NCBI RefSeq assembly: GCF_003752505.1
Contig: NZ_RKHO01000001.1
Span: forward strand, 3,162,001-3,226,000
Length of the DNA: 64,000 bases
Direction: 5' to 3'
Source of the DNA: Nocardioides aurantiacus
GTDB lineage: Bacteria; Actinomycetota; Actinomycetes; Propionibacteriales; Nocardioidaceae
The notes beneath the pieces are model-generated. The model saw only the letters and a list, made by a program, of their open reading frames with translations, was not told the origin of the DNA and searched no databases. Positions 8,428 to 16,492 of the stretch are shown here, piece after piece. The translations under genes and the position numbers were made by a program. Position 1 is the first letter of the stretch. Each line of letters starts with the position of its first letter.

Positions 8428-10062
8428 TCAGGCGTGCCCGGCGCCGAGGCCCAGCTGGCGGGTGGTCTCCTCGCGCATCTGGACCTTGCGGATCTTGCCG
8501 GTGACGGTCATCGGGAACTCCTCGACGAGCAGCACGTAGCGCGGGATCTTGTAGTGCGAGAGCCTGCCGGTGGCGAACTCCCGGACGCCGGCCGCGTCGA
8601 GCGGCGAGGCACCGGCGCGCAGCTTGACCCAGGCGCAGAGCTCCTCGCCGTACTTCTCGTCGGGGACGCCGATCACCTGGACGTCCTCGACGTCGGGGTG
8701 GGTGTAGAGGAACTCCTCGATCTCGCGGGGGTAGATGTTCTCCCCGCCGCGGATGACCATGTCCTTGATGCGGCCGACGATGTTGCAGTAGCCGTCCTCG
8801 CGCATCTCGGCGAGGTCGCCGGTGTGCATCCAGCCGTCCGCGTCGATGGCCTCGTCGGTCTTCTCCTCGTCCTGCCAGTAGCCGAGCATCACCGAGTAGC
8901 CGCGGGTGCACAGCTCGCCCGGGGTGCCCCGCTCGACGGTCTCGCCGGTGGCCGGGTCGACGACCTTGACCTCGACGTGGGGGTGGACCCGCCCGATCGT
9001 GGCCGTACGCCGCTCCAGGTCGTCGTCGGCACGGGTCTGGCACGACACCGGCGAGGTCTCGGTCATGCCGTAGGCGATCGACACCTCGGCCATGTGCATG
9101 TCGTCGATGCAGTGCTTCATCACCTCGACCGGGCAGATCGACCCGGCCATCACGCCGGTGCGCAGCCCCGACAGGTCGTGCTCGGCGAAGGTGGGGTGGT
9201 TCTGCATCGCGATGAACATCGTCGGCACGCCGTACAACGCCGTGCAGCGCTCCTCGACCACGCAGCGCAACGTCGTCTCGGGGTCGAACCCGGGCGAGGG
9301 GATCACCATCGTGGCCCCGTGGGTGGTGCAGCCGAGGTTGCCCATCACCATGCCGAAGCAGTGGTAGAAGGGCACCGGGATGCAGAGCCGGTCGGCGTCG
9401 GTGAAGTTGACCAGCTCGGTGGTGAAGAAGCCGTTGTTGAGGATGTTGGTGTGGCTCAGCGTGGCGCCCTTGGGGTAGCCCGTGGTGCCGCTCGTGTACT
9501 GGATGTTGATGGCGTCGCCGGGCGACAGCGTCGCCATCCGCTCGGCCACGGCGTCCGCGGGCAGGCCCTCCCCGTCGGCCAGCAGCGCGTCCCACTCCTC
9601 GGTGCCGATGTGCACCGTGCGCTCCAGCGAGCCGGCCTCGCCCGCGGCCACCACGTCGGTGACCATCGCGCGGTAGTCGCTGCCCTTGAAGCTCTCCGCG
9701 CTGACCAGCAGCCGCATCCCCGACTGCTGCAGCGCGTAGGACAGCTCGTGGGTGCGGTAGGCCGGGTTGACGTTGACCAGCACCGCGCCGGCCTTGGCCG
9801 AGCCGTACTGCGCGATCGTCCACTCCGCGCAGTTCGGCGCCCACACGCCGATCCGGTCGCCCTTGGCGATGCCGGCGCCGATCAGCCCGCGGGCGAAGGC
9901 GTCGACGTCGCGGTCGAGCTCGGCGTAGGTCCAGCGCCGCCCGGTGGCGTGCTCGACCAGCGCCTCGTGGTCGGGGTACGCCGCCACCGCCGCCTCGAAG
10001 TTGGCCCCGATCGTCTGCTCGATGAGCGGCGGGGTGGTCTCTCCGGCGGCGTAGGACTCCAT
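8428..10062 (-). CDS. Fatty acyl-CoA synthetase (AMP-binding)
   Basis: 544 residues, ANL superfamily. AMP-binding motif [16 protein letters not shown], then GYGMTE equivalent YGMTETSP, the TGD loop [32 protein letters not shown] hinge/A8, and the catalytic lysine in [14 protein letters not shown]. It activates a carboxylic acid to its CoA thioester through an acyl-adenylate; the close similarity to FadD-type long/medium-chain ligases makes a fatty acid the likely substrate. The ATG at 10062 (MESYAAGE) is preferred to the GTG six codons upstream because TAGGGT lies 7 nt before it. A 14-bp palindrome covers the -35 region. Confidence 0.93.
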   Translation of the reverse strand: MESYAAGETTPPLIEQTIGANFEAAVAAYPDHEALVEHATGRRWTYAELDRDVDAFARGLIGAGIAKGDRIGVWAPNCAEWTIAQYGSAKAGAVLVNVNPAYRTHELSYALQQSGMRLLVSAESFKGSDYRAMVTDVVAAGEAGSLERTVHIGTEEWDALLADGEGLPADAVAERMATLSPGDAINIQYTSGTTGYPKGATLSHTNILNNGFFTTELVNFTDADRLCIPVPFYHCFGMVMGNLGCTTHGATMVIPSPGFDPETTLRCVVEERCTALYGVPTMFIAMQNHPTFAEHDLSGLRTGVMAGSICPVEVMKHCIDDMHMAEVSIAYGMTETSPVSCQTRADDDLERRTATIGRVHPHVEVKVVDPATGETVERGTPGELCTRGYSVMLGYWQDEEKTDEAIDADGWMHTGDLAEMREDGYCNIVGRIKDMVIRGGENIYPREIEEFLYTHPDVEDVQVIGVPDEKYGEELCAWVKLRAGASPLDAAGVREFATGRLSHYKIPRYVLLVEEFPMTVTGKIRKVQMREETTRQLGLGAGHA

Positions 10063-10069
10063 GCCCGGC

Positions 10070-10099
10070 ACCCTAGCCACGCGGTGTGACCCGGGTCAC
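10070..10099 (-). promoter_or_regulatory. Promoter and palindromic operator of acyl-CoA synthetase gene
   Basis: TAGGGT (10070-10075) stands 7 nt before the ATG at 10062. Ten bases further upstream is a perfect 14-bp palindrome, GTGACCCGGGTCAC (10086-10099), covering the -35 position, where a repressor would block RNA polymerase. The regulator is not identified. Confidence 0.55.
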
Positions 10100-10114
10100 G
10101 GGTCCTCTCGCCGA

Positions 10115-10435
10115 CTACTCGGGGAGCGGACGGGCCGCCGTCTCGGGCATCCGGACGTAGACCACGAGCGAGACCAGGCACAGCGCCGCGACGTACCACC
10201 CGAACAGCCCCGGGTTCCCGAGCGTGGTGAACAGCGTCCCCACGTAGGGCGCGGTGCCACCGAACAGCGCCACCGTCAGCGGGTAGGGGAAGCCGATGCC
10301 CGCGGCGCGGACGTGGCCGGGGATCAGCTCGGCGTTGACGGCGGCGCTGACCGAGGTCCACAGGCCGACCACGACCATCCCGACCGCGCGCGTCATACGG
10401 AACGGTCGACCCGACCACCGCTCCGCATGACGCAC
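10115..10435 (-). pseudogene. C-terminal fragment of an MHS-type MFS transporter
   Basis: About 90 residues match only the last quarter of a metabolite:H+ symporter (MFS, MHS family): VNAELIPGHVRAAGIGFPYP corresponds to the conserved ExFPTRVRYTGxSLGY region, followed by FGGTAPYVGTL and a final membrane helix ending VVYVRMPETA. The other ~330 residues and the first ten membrane segments are absent; upstream sequence is out of frame and filled with palindromes and a short tandem repeat. The first ~20 residues of the frame (MRHAERWSGRPF) are probably not original protein. A remnant of a decayed gene is the best reading. Confidence 0.75.
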
Positions 10436-10485
10436 CCCGTGGCGTCATACGACGTGGTCGGCCGAGCGACGAGGACGTATGACGC
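10390..10485. repeat. Two tandem 44-bp palindromic units
   Basis: Unit 1 (10390-10433) and unit 2 (10442-10485) each begin GCGTCATACG and end in its inverse (CGCATGACGC in unit 1, CGTATGACGC in unit 2). Unit 1 is self-complementary over nearly its full length with two mismatches; unit 2 has 10-bp perfect ends. They sit at the 5' boundary of the transporter fragment, a REP/BIME-like arrangement. Confidence 0.6.
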
Positions 10486-10750
10486 TCCGCCGACCCACGG
10501 CCGGCGCCAGATGGCCACGACCAGGCCGGCGACGGCGAGGTTGGCGAGGTTGGCGAGGTTGGCGAGGTTGGCGAAGCCGACCAGGGCACGCCGAGCAGCC
10601 ACGCGGGGATCCCTCCGAGGTCGGCCATGGCGCCGACCGTCCCAGCCCGTGGGACCTCGGAAAGAAAAGTCGCCGACCGTTCAACACGGGCGGGGGCCGA
10701 GCCGTACCCACGGGTGCACGCACACTCCACCGACCCGTAGGAGCTCCACG
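10436..10750. other. Non-coding stretch with palindrome and 9-bp tandem repeat
   Basis: No convincing gene. It holds the second palindromic unit, four exact copies of GGCGAGGTT at 10534-10569 plus a decayed fifth, and a short minus-strand frame reading MADLGGIPAWLLGVPW from 10628 that breaks in the tandem repeat, possibly the decayed N-terminus of a membrane protein. GGAAAG (10659) and CGTT (10778-type spacing of 14 nt, at 10678) before the DUF4394 gene may be a weak ECF-type promoter. Confidence 0.5.
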
Positions 10751-11599
10751 ATGCACCGCACCTCCACCGTCCTCGTCGCCGGCGGCATCGCCGCCGCGCT
10801 CGTCCTGCCCCTCGGCCCCGCCGTCGCCGGCGGACGCGACTCCGACCGCTCGCACGGCCACCGCCACGGCGGCACCACCGCCGTCGGCCTCGCGGGCGAC
10901 ACCCTCGTGTCGTTCTCCACCACGAAGCCCTCCAAGCCGCGCGTCGTCGGTGAGGTCAGCGGCCTGAGCGGCGACACCCGCCTGGTCGGCATCGACCACC
11001 GCGTGCAGGACGGCAAGCTCTACGGCGTGGGCGACCGCGGCGGCGTCTACACGATCAGCGGCAGGGCCGTGGCCACCAAGGTCAGCCAGCTCACGGTCGC
11101 GCTGGCCGGCTCCACCTTCGGCGTCGACTTCAACCCCGCCGCCGACCGGCTGCGCGTCATCAGCGACACCGGCCAGAACCTGCGCCACGACGTCAACCCC
11201 GGTGGCGCGACCATCGTCGACGGCACCCTGACCTACCCGGCGACGCCGACGGCCCCCGCCGCGACCGGGACCGGCGTGACGGGTGCGGCGTACACCAACA
11301 ACGACCTGGACGGCGCCACGGCCACGACGCTGTTCGACATCGACACCGCCCTCGACCAGGTCGTCACCCAGGTCCCGGCCAACGCCGGCACCCTGTCCGC
11401 GACCGGCAAGCTGGGCGTCGACGCCGGCACCGACGCGGGCTTCGACATCGACCAGGAGAACCGCGGCTGGGCGGCGCTCAGCGTGGGCGGCGCGTACGGT
11501 CTCTACGAGGTCGACCTGCTCACCGGCGAGGCCGACCGCACGGGCTCGTTCCCGAGGTCGCTGCAGGTCAGCGACGTCTCCGTCCCGTTCCGCCGCTGA
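10751..11599 (+). CDS. Secreted DUF4394-domain protein
   Basis: 282 residues. A signal peptide (MHRTSTVLVAGGIAAALVLP, cleaved near AVAGG) is followed by a His/Arg-rich stretch and a single DUF4394 domain built of beta-propeller-like repeats: LVGIDHRVQDGKLYGVGDRGGVYTI, FGVDFNPAADRLRVISDTGQNLRHDVN, AAYTNNDLDGATATTLFDIDT, GWAALSVGGAYGLYEVDLLTG. Function of DUF4394 proteins is not established. It ends 22 bp before the ECF sigma gene on the same strand and may belong to the regulon or operon of that sigma factor. ATG start follows AGGAGCTCCACG. Confidence 0.88.
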   Translation: MHRTSTVLVAGGIAAALVLPLGPAVAGGRDSDRSHGHRHGGTTAVGLAGDTLVSFSTTKPSKPRVVGEVSGLSGDTRLVGIDHRVQDGKLYGVGDRGGVYTISGRAVATKVSQLTVALAGSTFGVDFNPAADRLRVISDTGQNLRHDVNPGGATIVDGTLTYPATPTAPAATGTGVTGAAYTNNDLDGATATTLFDIDTALDQVVTQVPANAGTLSATGKLGVDAGTDAGFDIDQENRGWAALSVGGAYGLYEVDLLTGEADRTGSFPRSLQVSDVSVPFRR

Positions 11600-11621
11600 C
11601 GCAGGGAGCCACCCCGACCCG

Positions 11622-12176
11622 ATGGCGCTGACCCGCCGCACCTCGCGCGCCCCCACCTTCTCGCGGGAGGAGGGGGTGCGCGAGGCGTACGCCGCGCACG
11701 GCGGCGAGCTCTACCGCTTCGCGCTGCGCGGGCTGGGTGACGTCGGGCTGGCGCAGGACGCGGTGCAGGAGACCTTCCTGCGGGCCTGGCGCGCCCGGGA
11801 GCGCTACGACCCCCAGGTCGCCGCGCTGCGCACCTGGCTCTTCGGGATCGCCCGCAACGTCGTGGTCGACCTGCACCGTGCCCGTGGCGCCCGGCCCTGG
11901 CTGCGCAGCCTGGCCGACCACGAGACGCTCGCGGAGTCGCCCGAGGTCGGGCCCGACGCGTGGGAGGCTCTGGTGCACCGCTGGTTGGTGGAGGAGGCGC
12001 TGCGGCGCCTGGGCCAGGACCACCGGGTGGCGCTGGAGCAGACCTACCTGCTGGACCGGTCCTACGACGAGGTGGCGGCCGAGCTGGGCATCCCGGCGAG
12101 CACGTTGCGCAGCCGGGTCTTCTACGGCCTCAAGGCGCTGCGCGTGGTGATGGAGGAGATGGAGGTGTCACCGTGA
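11622..12176 (+). CDS. ECF-type RNA polymerase sigma factor
   Basis: 184 residues. Region 2 (about residues 22-88: AYAAHGGELYRFALRGLGDVGLAQDAVQETFLRAWRA, then RTWLFGIARNVVVDLHR) and region 4 (about 125-180: ALRRLGQDHRVALEQTYLLDRSYDEVAAELGIPASTLRSRVFYGLKALR) are both present and nothing follows them, as in typical two-domain ECF factors of the SigL/SigM/SigK type. It should direct a stress- or surface-related regulon. It overlaps the anti-sigma gene by 4 nt (GTGA), so the two are translated in step. Confidence 0.93.
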   Translation: MALTRRTSRAPTFSREEGVREAYAAHGGELYRFALRGLGDVGLAQDAVQETFLRAWRARERYDPQVAALRTWLFGIARNVVVDLHRARGARPWLRSLADHETLAESPEVGPDAWEALVHRWLVEEALRRLGQDHRVALEQTYLLDRSYDEVAAELGIPASTLRSRVFYGLKALRVVMEEMEVSP

Positions 12177-12844
12177 ACGAGCACGAACGACTGCGGACCG
12201 ACCTGGGCGCCTACGTGCTGGGCCAGCTGGACGAGGCGTCCGCGGCCCGGCTGGAGCAGCACCTCGACGGGTGCGCCACCTGCACCGCCGAGCTGGGGGA
12301 GCTGACCCCCGTGGCAGCGGCGCTGGCCGACCTGCGCGTGCGCCCCGCCCCGGCGGCCGGCGACGTGCCGCCCGGCCTGGCCGACCGGGTGGTGGGCACC
12401 GTGGAGCTCGCGGCGCGGTCCGAGCGGCGTACGACGTGGGCGCGGACGGCGGGGGTCGCGGGCGTCGCGGCCGCCCTGGCCCTGGTGCTCTCCTTCGGTG
12501 TCCAGGCGCTGCGCGACGACCCCACGCCGACCACCCCCTCGGTGCCCACCGAGGCGGTCGGGATCCGCGACGAGGCGCCCGGGGTGCAGGCCTCCGCCGC
12601 CCTGGTCAACCACACCTGGGGGGTCGAGGTGAAGCTGCGCGCCAGCGGCTTCGAGGACGGCGGGCGCTACCGCGTCGACGTCCTCGGCACGGGCGGGCGG
12701 CGCTACCCGGCCGGCGAGTTCGTCGGCACCGGCGCCCGGGAGATGGACTGCAACCTCAACAGCGCGGTGCTGCGCGACCGGGCCGCCGGCTTCGAGGTCA
12801 CCGACAGCGACGGCCGGGTGGTCGCCGCCTCGACCTTCAGCTAG
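12173..12844 (+). CDS. Membrane anti-sigma factor with zinc-binding ZAS domain
   Basis: 223 residues. The N-terminal cytoplasmic part has the HxxxCxxC zinc anti-sigma motif (HLDGCATC, residues ~32-39) that clamps the sigma factor. One membrane helix follows (about residues 84-104, GVAGVAAALALVLSFGVQAL), then an extracytoplasmic beta-rich domain (VNHTWGVEVKLRASGFEDGGRYRVDV) with one Cys that may sense surface or redox signals. GTG start is fixed by overlap with the sigma stop. The last 8 nt overlap the convergent gene. Confidence 0.92.
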   Translation: MNEHERLRTDLGAYVLGQLDEASAARLEQHLDGCATCTAELGELTPVAAALADLRVRPAPAAGDVPPGLADRVVGTVELAARSERRTTWARTAGVAGVAAALALVLSFGVQALRDDPTPTTPSVPTEAVGIRDEAPGVQASAALVNHTWGVEVKLRASGFEDGGRYRVDVLGTGGRRYPAGEFVGTGAREMDCNLNSAVLRDRAAGFEVTDSDGRVVAASTFS

Positions 12845-13451
12845 GCGGCACGGTGCCGCGGACGCGGTCGACGTACGCCGCGAAGCGCGCCTCGTCCCAG
12901 CCGCGCGACTCCCGCAGCCCGGTGGCGAGCATCGCGAGGTAGTGCGGCGCCGGCTGCGTGTGCGGCACCGCGTCGATGCCGTGCGGCGAGGTGAAGACCA
13001 GCAGCGGCAGCCCCTCGAGCCGCCCCACCTCGAGCAACGTCTCGTAGCGCCCGGGCCCGACCTCGTGGCGGCCCTCGAAGCCGTCGAGGAGCACCTGCTC
13101 GACGGGATCCCCCTCGGCGGGCACGCGATGCATCTCCTGCGCCGCCACGTCGGCGAACTGCGCGGCGGTCACGAGGTAGGCGCGCGCGGCGGTCGGGCCG
13201 CGGTCGGTCGCGTCGTGGTCGTAGAACGCCACTCCCCCGCCCCACTGCGGCGACTCGCCCGCGAAGTAGAGCGCGCCCGGGAGGTCGACCGGCTCGCTCC
13301 GTCGTGGCGGGGTGGCGTCGCGGGCGCCGGGGTTGGCGCGGCGACCCCCGGCCGGGACGCCGCCGGCCAGGTAGGCCGCGAGGCGGTCGGCGGCCATGTT
13401 GGAGCCGTAGCTGACGTACCAGACCAGGGGTGCTTCGGGAGTGACGGACAT
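12837..13451 (-). CDS. YGSN-motif protein, gamma-glutamylcyclotransferase-like fold
   Basis: 204 residues. WYVSYGSNMAADRLAAYLAGG at the N-terminus has the YGSN loop of the gamma-glutamylcyclotransferase (GGCT/AIG2) fold, and YLVTAAQFADVAAQEMHR lies where the catalytic Glu region falls. Homologues in actinobacteria are often labelled histone deacetylase without support. Enzymatic cyclisation of a gamma-glutamyl compound is possible but unproven. Start ATG 13451 has TAGCCT 8 nt upstream; its promoter overlaps the divergent one for the YdeI-like gene. Confidence 0.75.
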   Translation of the reverse strand: MSVTPEAPLVWYVSYGSNMAADRLAAYLAGGVPAGGRRANPGARDATPPRRSEPVDLPGALYFAGESPQWGGGVAFYDHDATDRGPTAARAYLVTAAQFADVAAQEMHRVPAEGDPVEQVLLDGFEGRHEVGPGRYETLLEVGRLEGLPLLVFTSPHGIDAVPHTQPAPHYLAMLATGLRESRGWDEARFAAYVDRVRGTVPPS

Positions 13452-13459
13452 CGGCGTCG

Positions 13460-13465
13460 AGGCTA
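13460..13465 (-). promoter_or_regulatory. Predicted -10 (TAGCCT) for YGSN gene
   Basis: TAGCCT, 8 nt before the ATG at 13451. It shares two bases with the plus-strand -10 at 13464-13469. Confidence 0.5.
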
Positions 13466-13469
13466 GCGT
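13464..13469 (+). promoter_or_regulatory. Predicted -10 (TAGCGT) for YdeI-like gene
   Basis: TAGCGT, 6 nt before the ATG at 13476. The two genes are separated by only 24 bp, so the two promoters cannot both be occupied. Confidence 0.55.
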
Positions 13470-13475
13470 CGGGCC

Positions 13476-14048
13476 ATGGCGGTCCGGGACGGGGAGCAGC
13501 TCCACGTCGAGCGCGCGGAGCAGTGGCGCGACTGGCTCGCCGTCCACCACGACCGCGGCACCGGCGTGTGGGTGGTGTGGTGGAAGCGGTCGACGGGTCG
13601 CCCTGCCCCGTCGTACGACGACCTGGTGCTCGAGGCCCTCGCGCAGGGCTGGATCGACGCCACCTCCAAGGGCCTCGACGACGAGCGCACGATGATGTGG
13701 TTCACGCGTCGACGTCCGGGCAGCGGCTGGTCGCGGCCCAACAAGCAGCGCCTCTCCCGGTTGCACGACGAGGGCCGGATGCGCCCGGCCGGGCAGGCGG
13801 TGGTCGACGCCGCGGTCGCCGACGGCTCCTGGACGCTGCTCGACGACGTGGAGGACCTCGTCGTGCCCGACGACCTGGCCGCGGCCCTCGACCACCGCAG
13901 CGCCCGTGCGACGTGGGACGCGCTCGGTCGCTCGGCCCGCCGCGCCGCGCTGGTGCACCTCGTCGGCGCCAAGCGGCCCGCGACCCGTGCCCGCCGCGTC
14001 ACCGAGGTCGCCGACCGGACCGCGGCGGGCGAGCGCCCGGCGGGGTGA
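13476..14048 (+). CDS. YdeI/OmpD-associated family protein
   Basis: 190 residues. WRDWLAVHHDRGTGVWVVWWKRSTG, SYDDLVLEALAQGWIDATSKGLDDERTMMWFTRRRPGSGWSRPNKQRLSRLHDEGRM and the C-terminal helices (VPDDLAAALDHRSARATWDAL) are the family pattern. Members are called bacteriocin-protection or OmpD-associated from one E. coli/Salmonella study; the molecular role is unknown. Soluble, no signal peptide. A dispersed palindromic element begins immediately after its stop. Confidence 0.85.
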   Translation: MAVRDGEQLHVERAEQWRDWLAVHHDRGTGVWVVWWKRSTGRPAPSYDDLVLEALAQGWIDATSKGLDDERTMMWFTRRRPGSGWSRPNKQRLSRLHDEGRMRPAGQAVVDAAVADGSWTLLDDVEDLVVPDDLAAALDHRSARATWDALGRSARRAALVHLVGAKRPATRARRVTEVADRTAAGERPAG

Positions 14049-14049
14049 T

Positions 14050-14161
14050 CCGGTTTCCCAGGTGATGAAGGGAAGCTGCCTCCTCGCACGCAGAACTGCC
14101 TCTCCACACACGACGTGCCGTGTGCGGAGAGGCAGCTCGGGTTCATCACCTGGGAAACCGG
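14050..14161. repeat. Palindromic element family 1, copy 1 (112 bp)
   Basis: Perfect 19-bp terminal inverted repeats, CGGTTTCCCAGGTGATGAA (14051-14069) and its inverse (14142-14160), plus one more base each side. Inside is a strong hairpin: CTGCCTCTCC (14096) pairs with GGAGAGGCAG (14126-14135), with CACACG/CGTGTG next to the loop, and a second, unpaired copy of the CTGCCTCCTC motif at 14076. It fills the gap between convergent genes ending at 14048 and 14183. A second copy lies at 45151-45241. Confidence 0.85.
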
Positions 14162-14182
14162 CAGGCCCGGCCCCCGGACGGA

Positions 14183-15550
14183 TCAGTCGTGCGCACCCCG
14201 CACCACGCGGTCGTGGCGCAGCGAGGTGTTGCGGGTCTCCTTGGCGGCCAGCACGGCAATGATCGTCAGCACGGAGGTGACGGTGATGTAGAGGCCGACC
14301 GCGAAGGTGTTGGACTCCTCGACCGAGCCGAGCAGCTTCAGCGCCACGATCGGGGCGATGGCGCCGGCCAGGATCGAGGCGAGCTGGTAGCCCACCGAGG
14401 CGCCGGTGTAGCGCACCGAGGTGCCGAACAGCTCGGAGAAGAACGCCGCCTGCGGGGCGTACATCAGCCCGTGCAGCATCAGGCCGACGACCACGGCGAT
14501 GATCAGGTTGCCCTGGGTGCCGCTCTCGACCAGCGGGAAGAAGAAGAACAGCGTCCACACGGCGACGCCGACGGCACCGGCCAGGTAGAGCGGCTTGCGG
14601 CCGACCACGTCGGACACCGCGCCGACGATCGGGATCCACACGAAGTGCACGACCGAGCCGATCAGCAGCGCCTGCAGGATCGGGCCACGCTCCTGTCCGT
14701 CGTACGTCGTGACGAAGGTGATGACGATGATCGTGAAGATGTAGTAGCTGGTGTTCTCGGCCAGGCGCATGCCCATCGCGGAGAAGACCTCGCGGGGGTA
14801 GTTCTTGAAGACCTCCAGGATCGGGATGTGGTTGGCCTCCTGCTTCTTCTCCACGATCTCGGCGTGGGCCTCCTTGAAGACCGGGGACTCCTCGATCGAC
14901 AGGCGCACCCACAGGCCGATCAGCACGAGCACGGCGGAGAGCAGGAACGGGATCCGCCAGCCCCACGCCTCGAAGGCGGCGTCGCTCTGGAAGGCCGCGA
15001 GCACGAATAGCACGCCGGTGGCGAGCAGGTTGCCCAGCGCCACGCCGGCCTGCGGCCACGACGACCAGAAGCCGCGCTGGCTGTCCTTGCCGTGCTCGGC
15101 CGCCATCAGGACCGCGCCGCCCCACTCGCCGCCGACGGCGAAGCCCTGCACCAGCCGGCAGACCAGCAGCAGGATCGGCGCCGCGATGCCGATGGTGGCG
15201 TACGTCGGCAGCAGGCCGATCGCGAAGGTCGCGATGCCCATCATCAGCAGCGAGGTGACGAGCATCTTCTTGCGGCCGACCCGGTCGCCGAAGTGGCCGA
15301 ACACGACGCCGCCGAGCGGTCGGGCGACGAAGCCCAGGGCGTAGGTGCCGAACGCGAGCAGGGTGCCGGTGACCTCGTCGCCCTCGGGGAAGAACAGCAC
15401 CCCGAAGACGAGAGCCGCGGCGGAGCCGTAGAGGAAGAAGTCGTACCACTCGACGGCGGTGCCGATCAGGCTGGCGAAGACGACCTTGACGATGCCCGGT
15501 CCGGGCTTCTCGGTCTGGGGGCTGGTGGCCCCGGTGGTGGGTGCTGACAT
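14183..15550 (-). CDS. MHS-family MFS transporter (metabolite:H+ symporter)
   Basis: 455 residues with twelve membrane segments. Family marks: GTAVEWYDFFLYGSAAAL at the start, RPLGGVVFGHFGDRVGRKKML (the MFS loop 2-3 motif), GFAVGGEWGGAVLMAAEH, and FFSELFGTSVRYTGASVGYQ. MHS proteins import organic acids or osmolytes with protons. Because it follows 3-hydroxybutyrate dehydrogenase, uptake of 3-hydroxybutyrate or a related acid is the likely job (inference). ATG start with AGGAG 8 nt upstream. Same strand as the dehydrogenase, 86 bp away. Confidence 0.92.
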   Translation of the reverse strand: MSAPTTGATSPQTEKPGPGIVKVVFASLIGTAVEWYDFFLYGSAAALVFGVLFFPEGDEVTGTLLAFGTYALGFVARPLGGVVFGHFGDRVGRKKMLVTSLLMMGIATFAIGLLPTYATIGIAAPILLLVCRLVQGFAVGGEWGGAVLMAAEHGKDSQRGFWSSWPQAGVALGNLLATGVLFVLAAFQSDAAFEAWGWRIPFLLSAVLVLIGLWVRLSIEESPVFKEAHAEIVEKKQEANHIPILEVFKNYPREVFSAMGMRLAENTSYYIFTIIVITFVTTYDGQERGPILQALLIGSVVHFVWIPIVGAVSDVVGRKPLYLAGAVGVAVWTLFFFFPLVESGTQGNLIIAVVVGLMLHGLMYAPQAAFFSELFGTSVRYTGASVGYQLASILAGAIAPIVALKLLGSVEESNTFAVGLYITVTSVLTIIAVLAAKETRNTSLRHDRVVRGAHD

Positions 15551-15636
15551 GGGTGGATCTCCTGTGGTGTGGGCGGTGGTGCGGTGCAGACGGGTGGTGC
15601 GTGGTGGTGCGGGGGCTGTGGTGGGGACGGCCGGCG

Positions 15637-16413
15637 CTACTGCGCGGTCCAGCCGCCGTCCATGAGGAAGGAGGAGCCGTTGACCGACTGCGAGCCGGGG
15701 CCGCAGAGGTAGGCGACGGTGCGGGCGACCTCGTCGGGCTCGACGAGCCGCTTCACCGGCGTACGGGCGAGCAGGACGGTGTCGAGGACCTCGTCCTCGG
15801 GGATGCCGTGGCTGCGCGCCTGGTCCGCGATCTGGCCCTCCACGAGCGGGGTGCGCACGTAGCCGGGGCAGACGGTGTTGCTGGTGACGCCCTTCGCGGC
15901 GCCCTCGAGGGCGAGGACCTTGGACAGGCCCTCGAGCCCGTGCTTGGCGCTGACGTAGGCCGACTTGTACGCCGAGGCACGGTGGCCGTGCACCGAGGAG
16001 ACGTGGACCAGCCGACCCCACCCCGCGGCGTACATCCCGGGCAGGACGGCGCGGGCGAGCAGGAACGGCGCCTGCAGCATGATCCGGTGGATCAGCGCGA
16101 ACCGGTCGGGGTCGAACTCCTCGACGGGGGCGACGTGCTGGATGCCGGCGTTGTTGACGAGCACGTCGATGCCGCGCGAGCCGAGCCCGAGCGCGTCGAT
16201 CGCGGCCGGGTCGGACAGGTCGGCCACGAGGGCCTCGCCGCCGACGGCCCGGGCGGCCTCGGTGGCCCGGTCGCCGTCGACGTCGAGCGCGAGCACGGTG
16301 GCGCCCCGGTCGGCCAGGGTCTCGGCCACGGCGCGGCCGATGCCGCTGCCCGCGCCGGTGACGAGGGCGGTCCGGCCGGCGAGCTCGGGCGCACCGGGTG
16401 TGAGGGAGGTCAT
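15637..16413 (-). CDS. 3-hydroxybutyrate dehydrogenase (SDR)
   Basis: 258 residues, classical short-chain dehydrogenase. NAD-binding TGAGSGIG (19-26), NNAG (87-90), catalytic Ser140, Tyr153 and Lys157 in the stretch KSAYVSAKHG that is typical of D-3-hydroxybutyrate dehydrogenases, as is IQHVAPVEEF. It would oxidise D-3-hydroxybutyrate to acetoacetate with NAD+, feeding C4 units to acetyl-CoA. It sits between a PucR-type regulator and an MHS transporter on the same strand. Some other secondary-alcohol SDR is possible but less likely. Confidence 0.87.
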   Translation of the reverse strand: MTSLTPGAPELAGRTALVTGAGSGIGRAVAETLADRGATVLALDVDGDRATEAARAVGGEALVADLSDPAAIDALGLGSRGIDVLVNNAGIQHVAPVEEFDPDRFALIHRIMLQAPFLLARAVLPGMYAAGWGRLVHVSSVHGHRASAYKSAYVSAKHGLEGLSKVLALEGAAKGVTSNTVCPGYVRTPLVEGQIADQARSHGIPEDEVLDTVLLARTPVKRLVEPDEVARTVAYLCGPGSQSVNGSSFLMDGGWTAQ

Positions 16414-16421
16414 GCCCCGGG

Positions 16422-16427
16422 ACGCTA
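16422..16427 (-). promoter_or_regulatory. Predicted -10 (TAGCGT) for 3-hydroxybutyrate dehydrogenase gene
   Basis: TAGCGT, 8 nt before the ATG at 16413. About 55 bp further upstream, 16484-16496, is GTGCCCGGGTCAC, an imperfect relative of the palindrome before the acyl-CoA synthetase gene. Confidence 0.4.
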
Positions 16428-16492
16428 CGGCGGGTCACCGCCGCGTGGCCATGTGACGGGGACCACCATCCAGCGGGATGTGTGTGCCCGGG

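Noticed and set aside
8428-10080. GTG at 10080 as start of the acyl-CoA synthetase
   Set aside because: It would lie upstream of the TAGGGT -10; ATG 10062 fits the leaderless spacing seen in neighbours.
10534-10569. CRISPR-like repeat array
   Set aside because: Nine-base units repeated head to tail with no spacers; a simple tandem repeat.
12837-13451. Histone deacetylase label for the YGSN protein
   Set aside because: No zinc-binding His/Asp arrangement of deacetylases; the YGSN motif points to a cyclotransferase-like fold.
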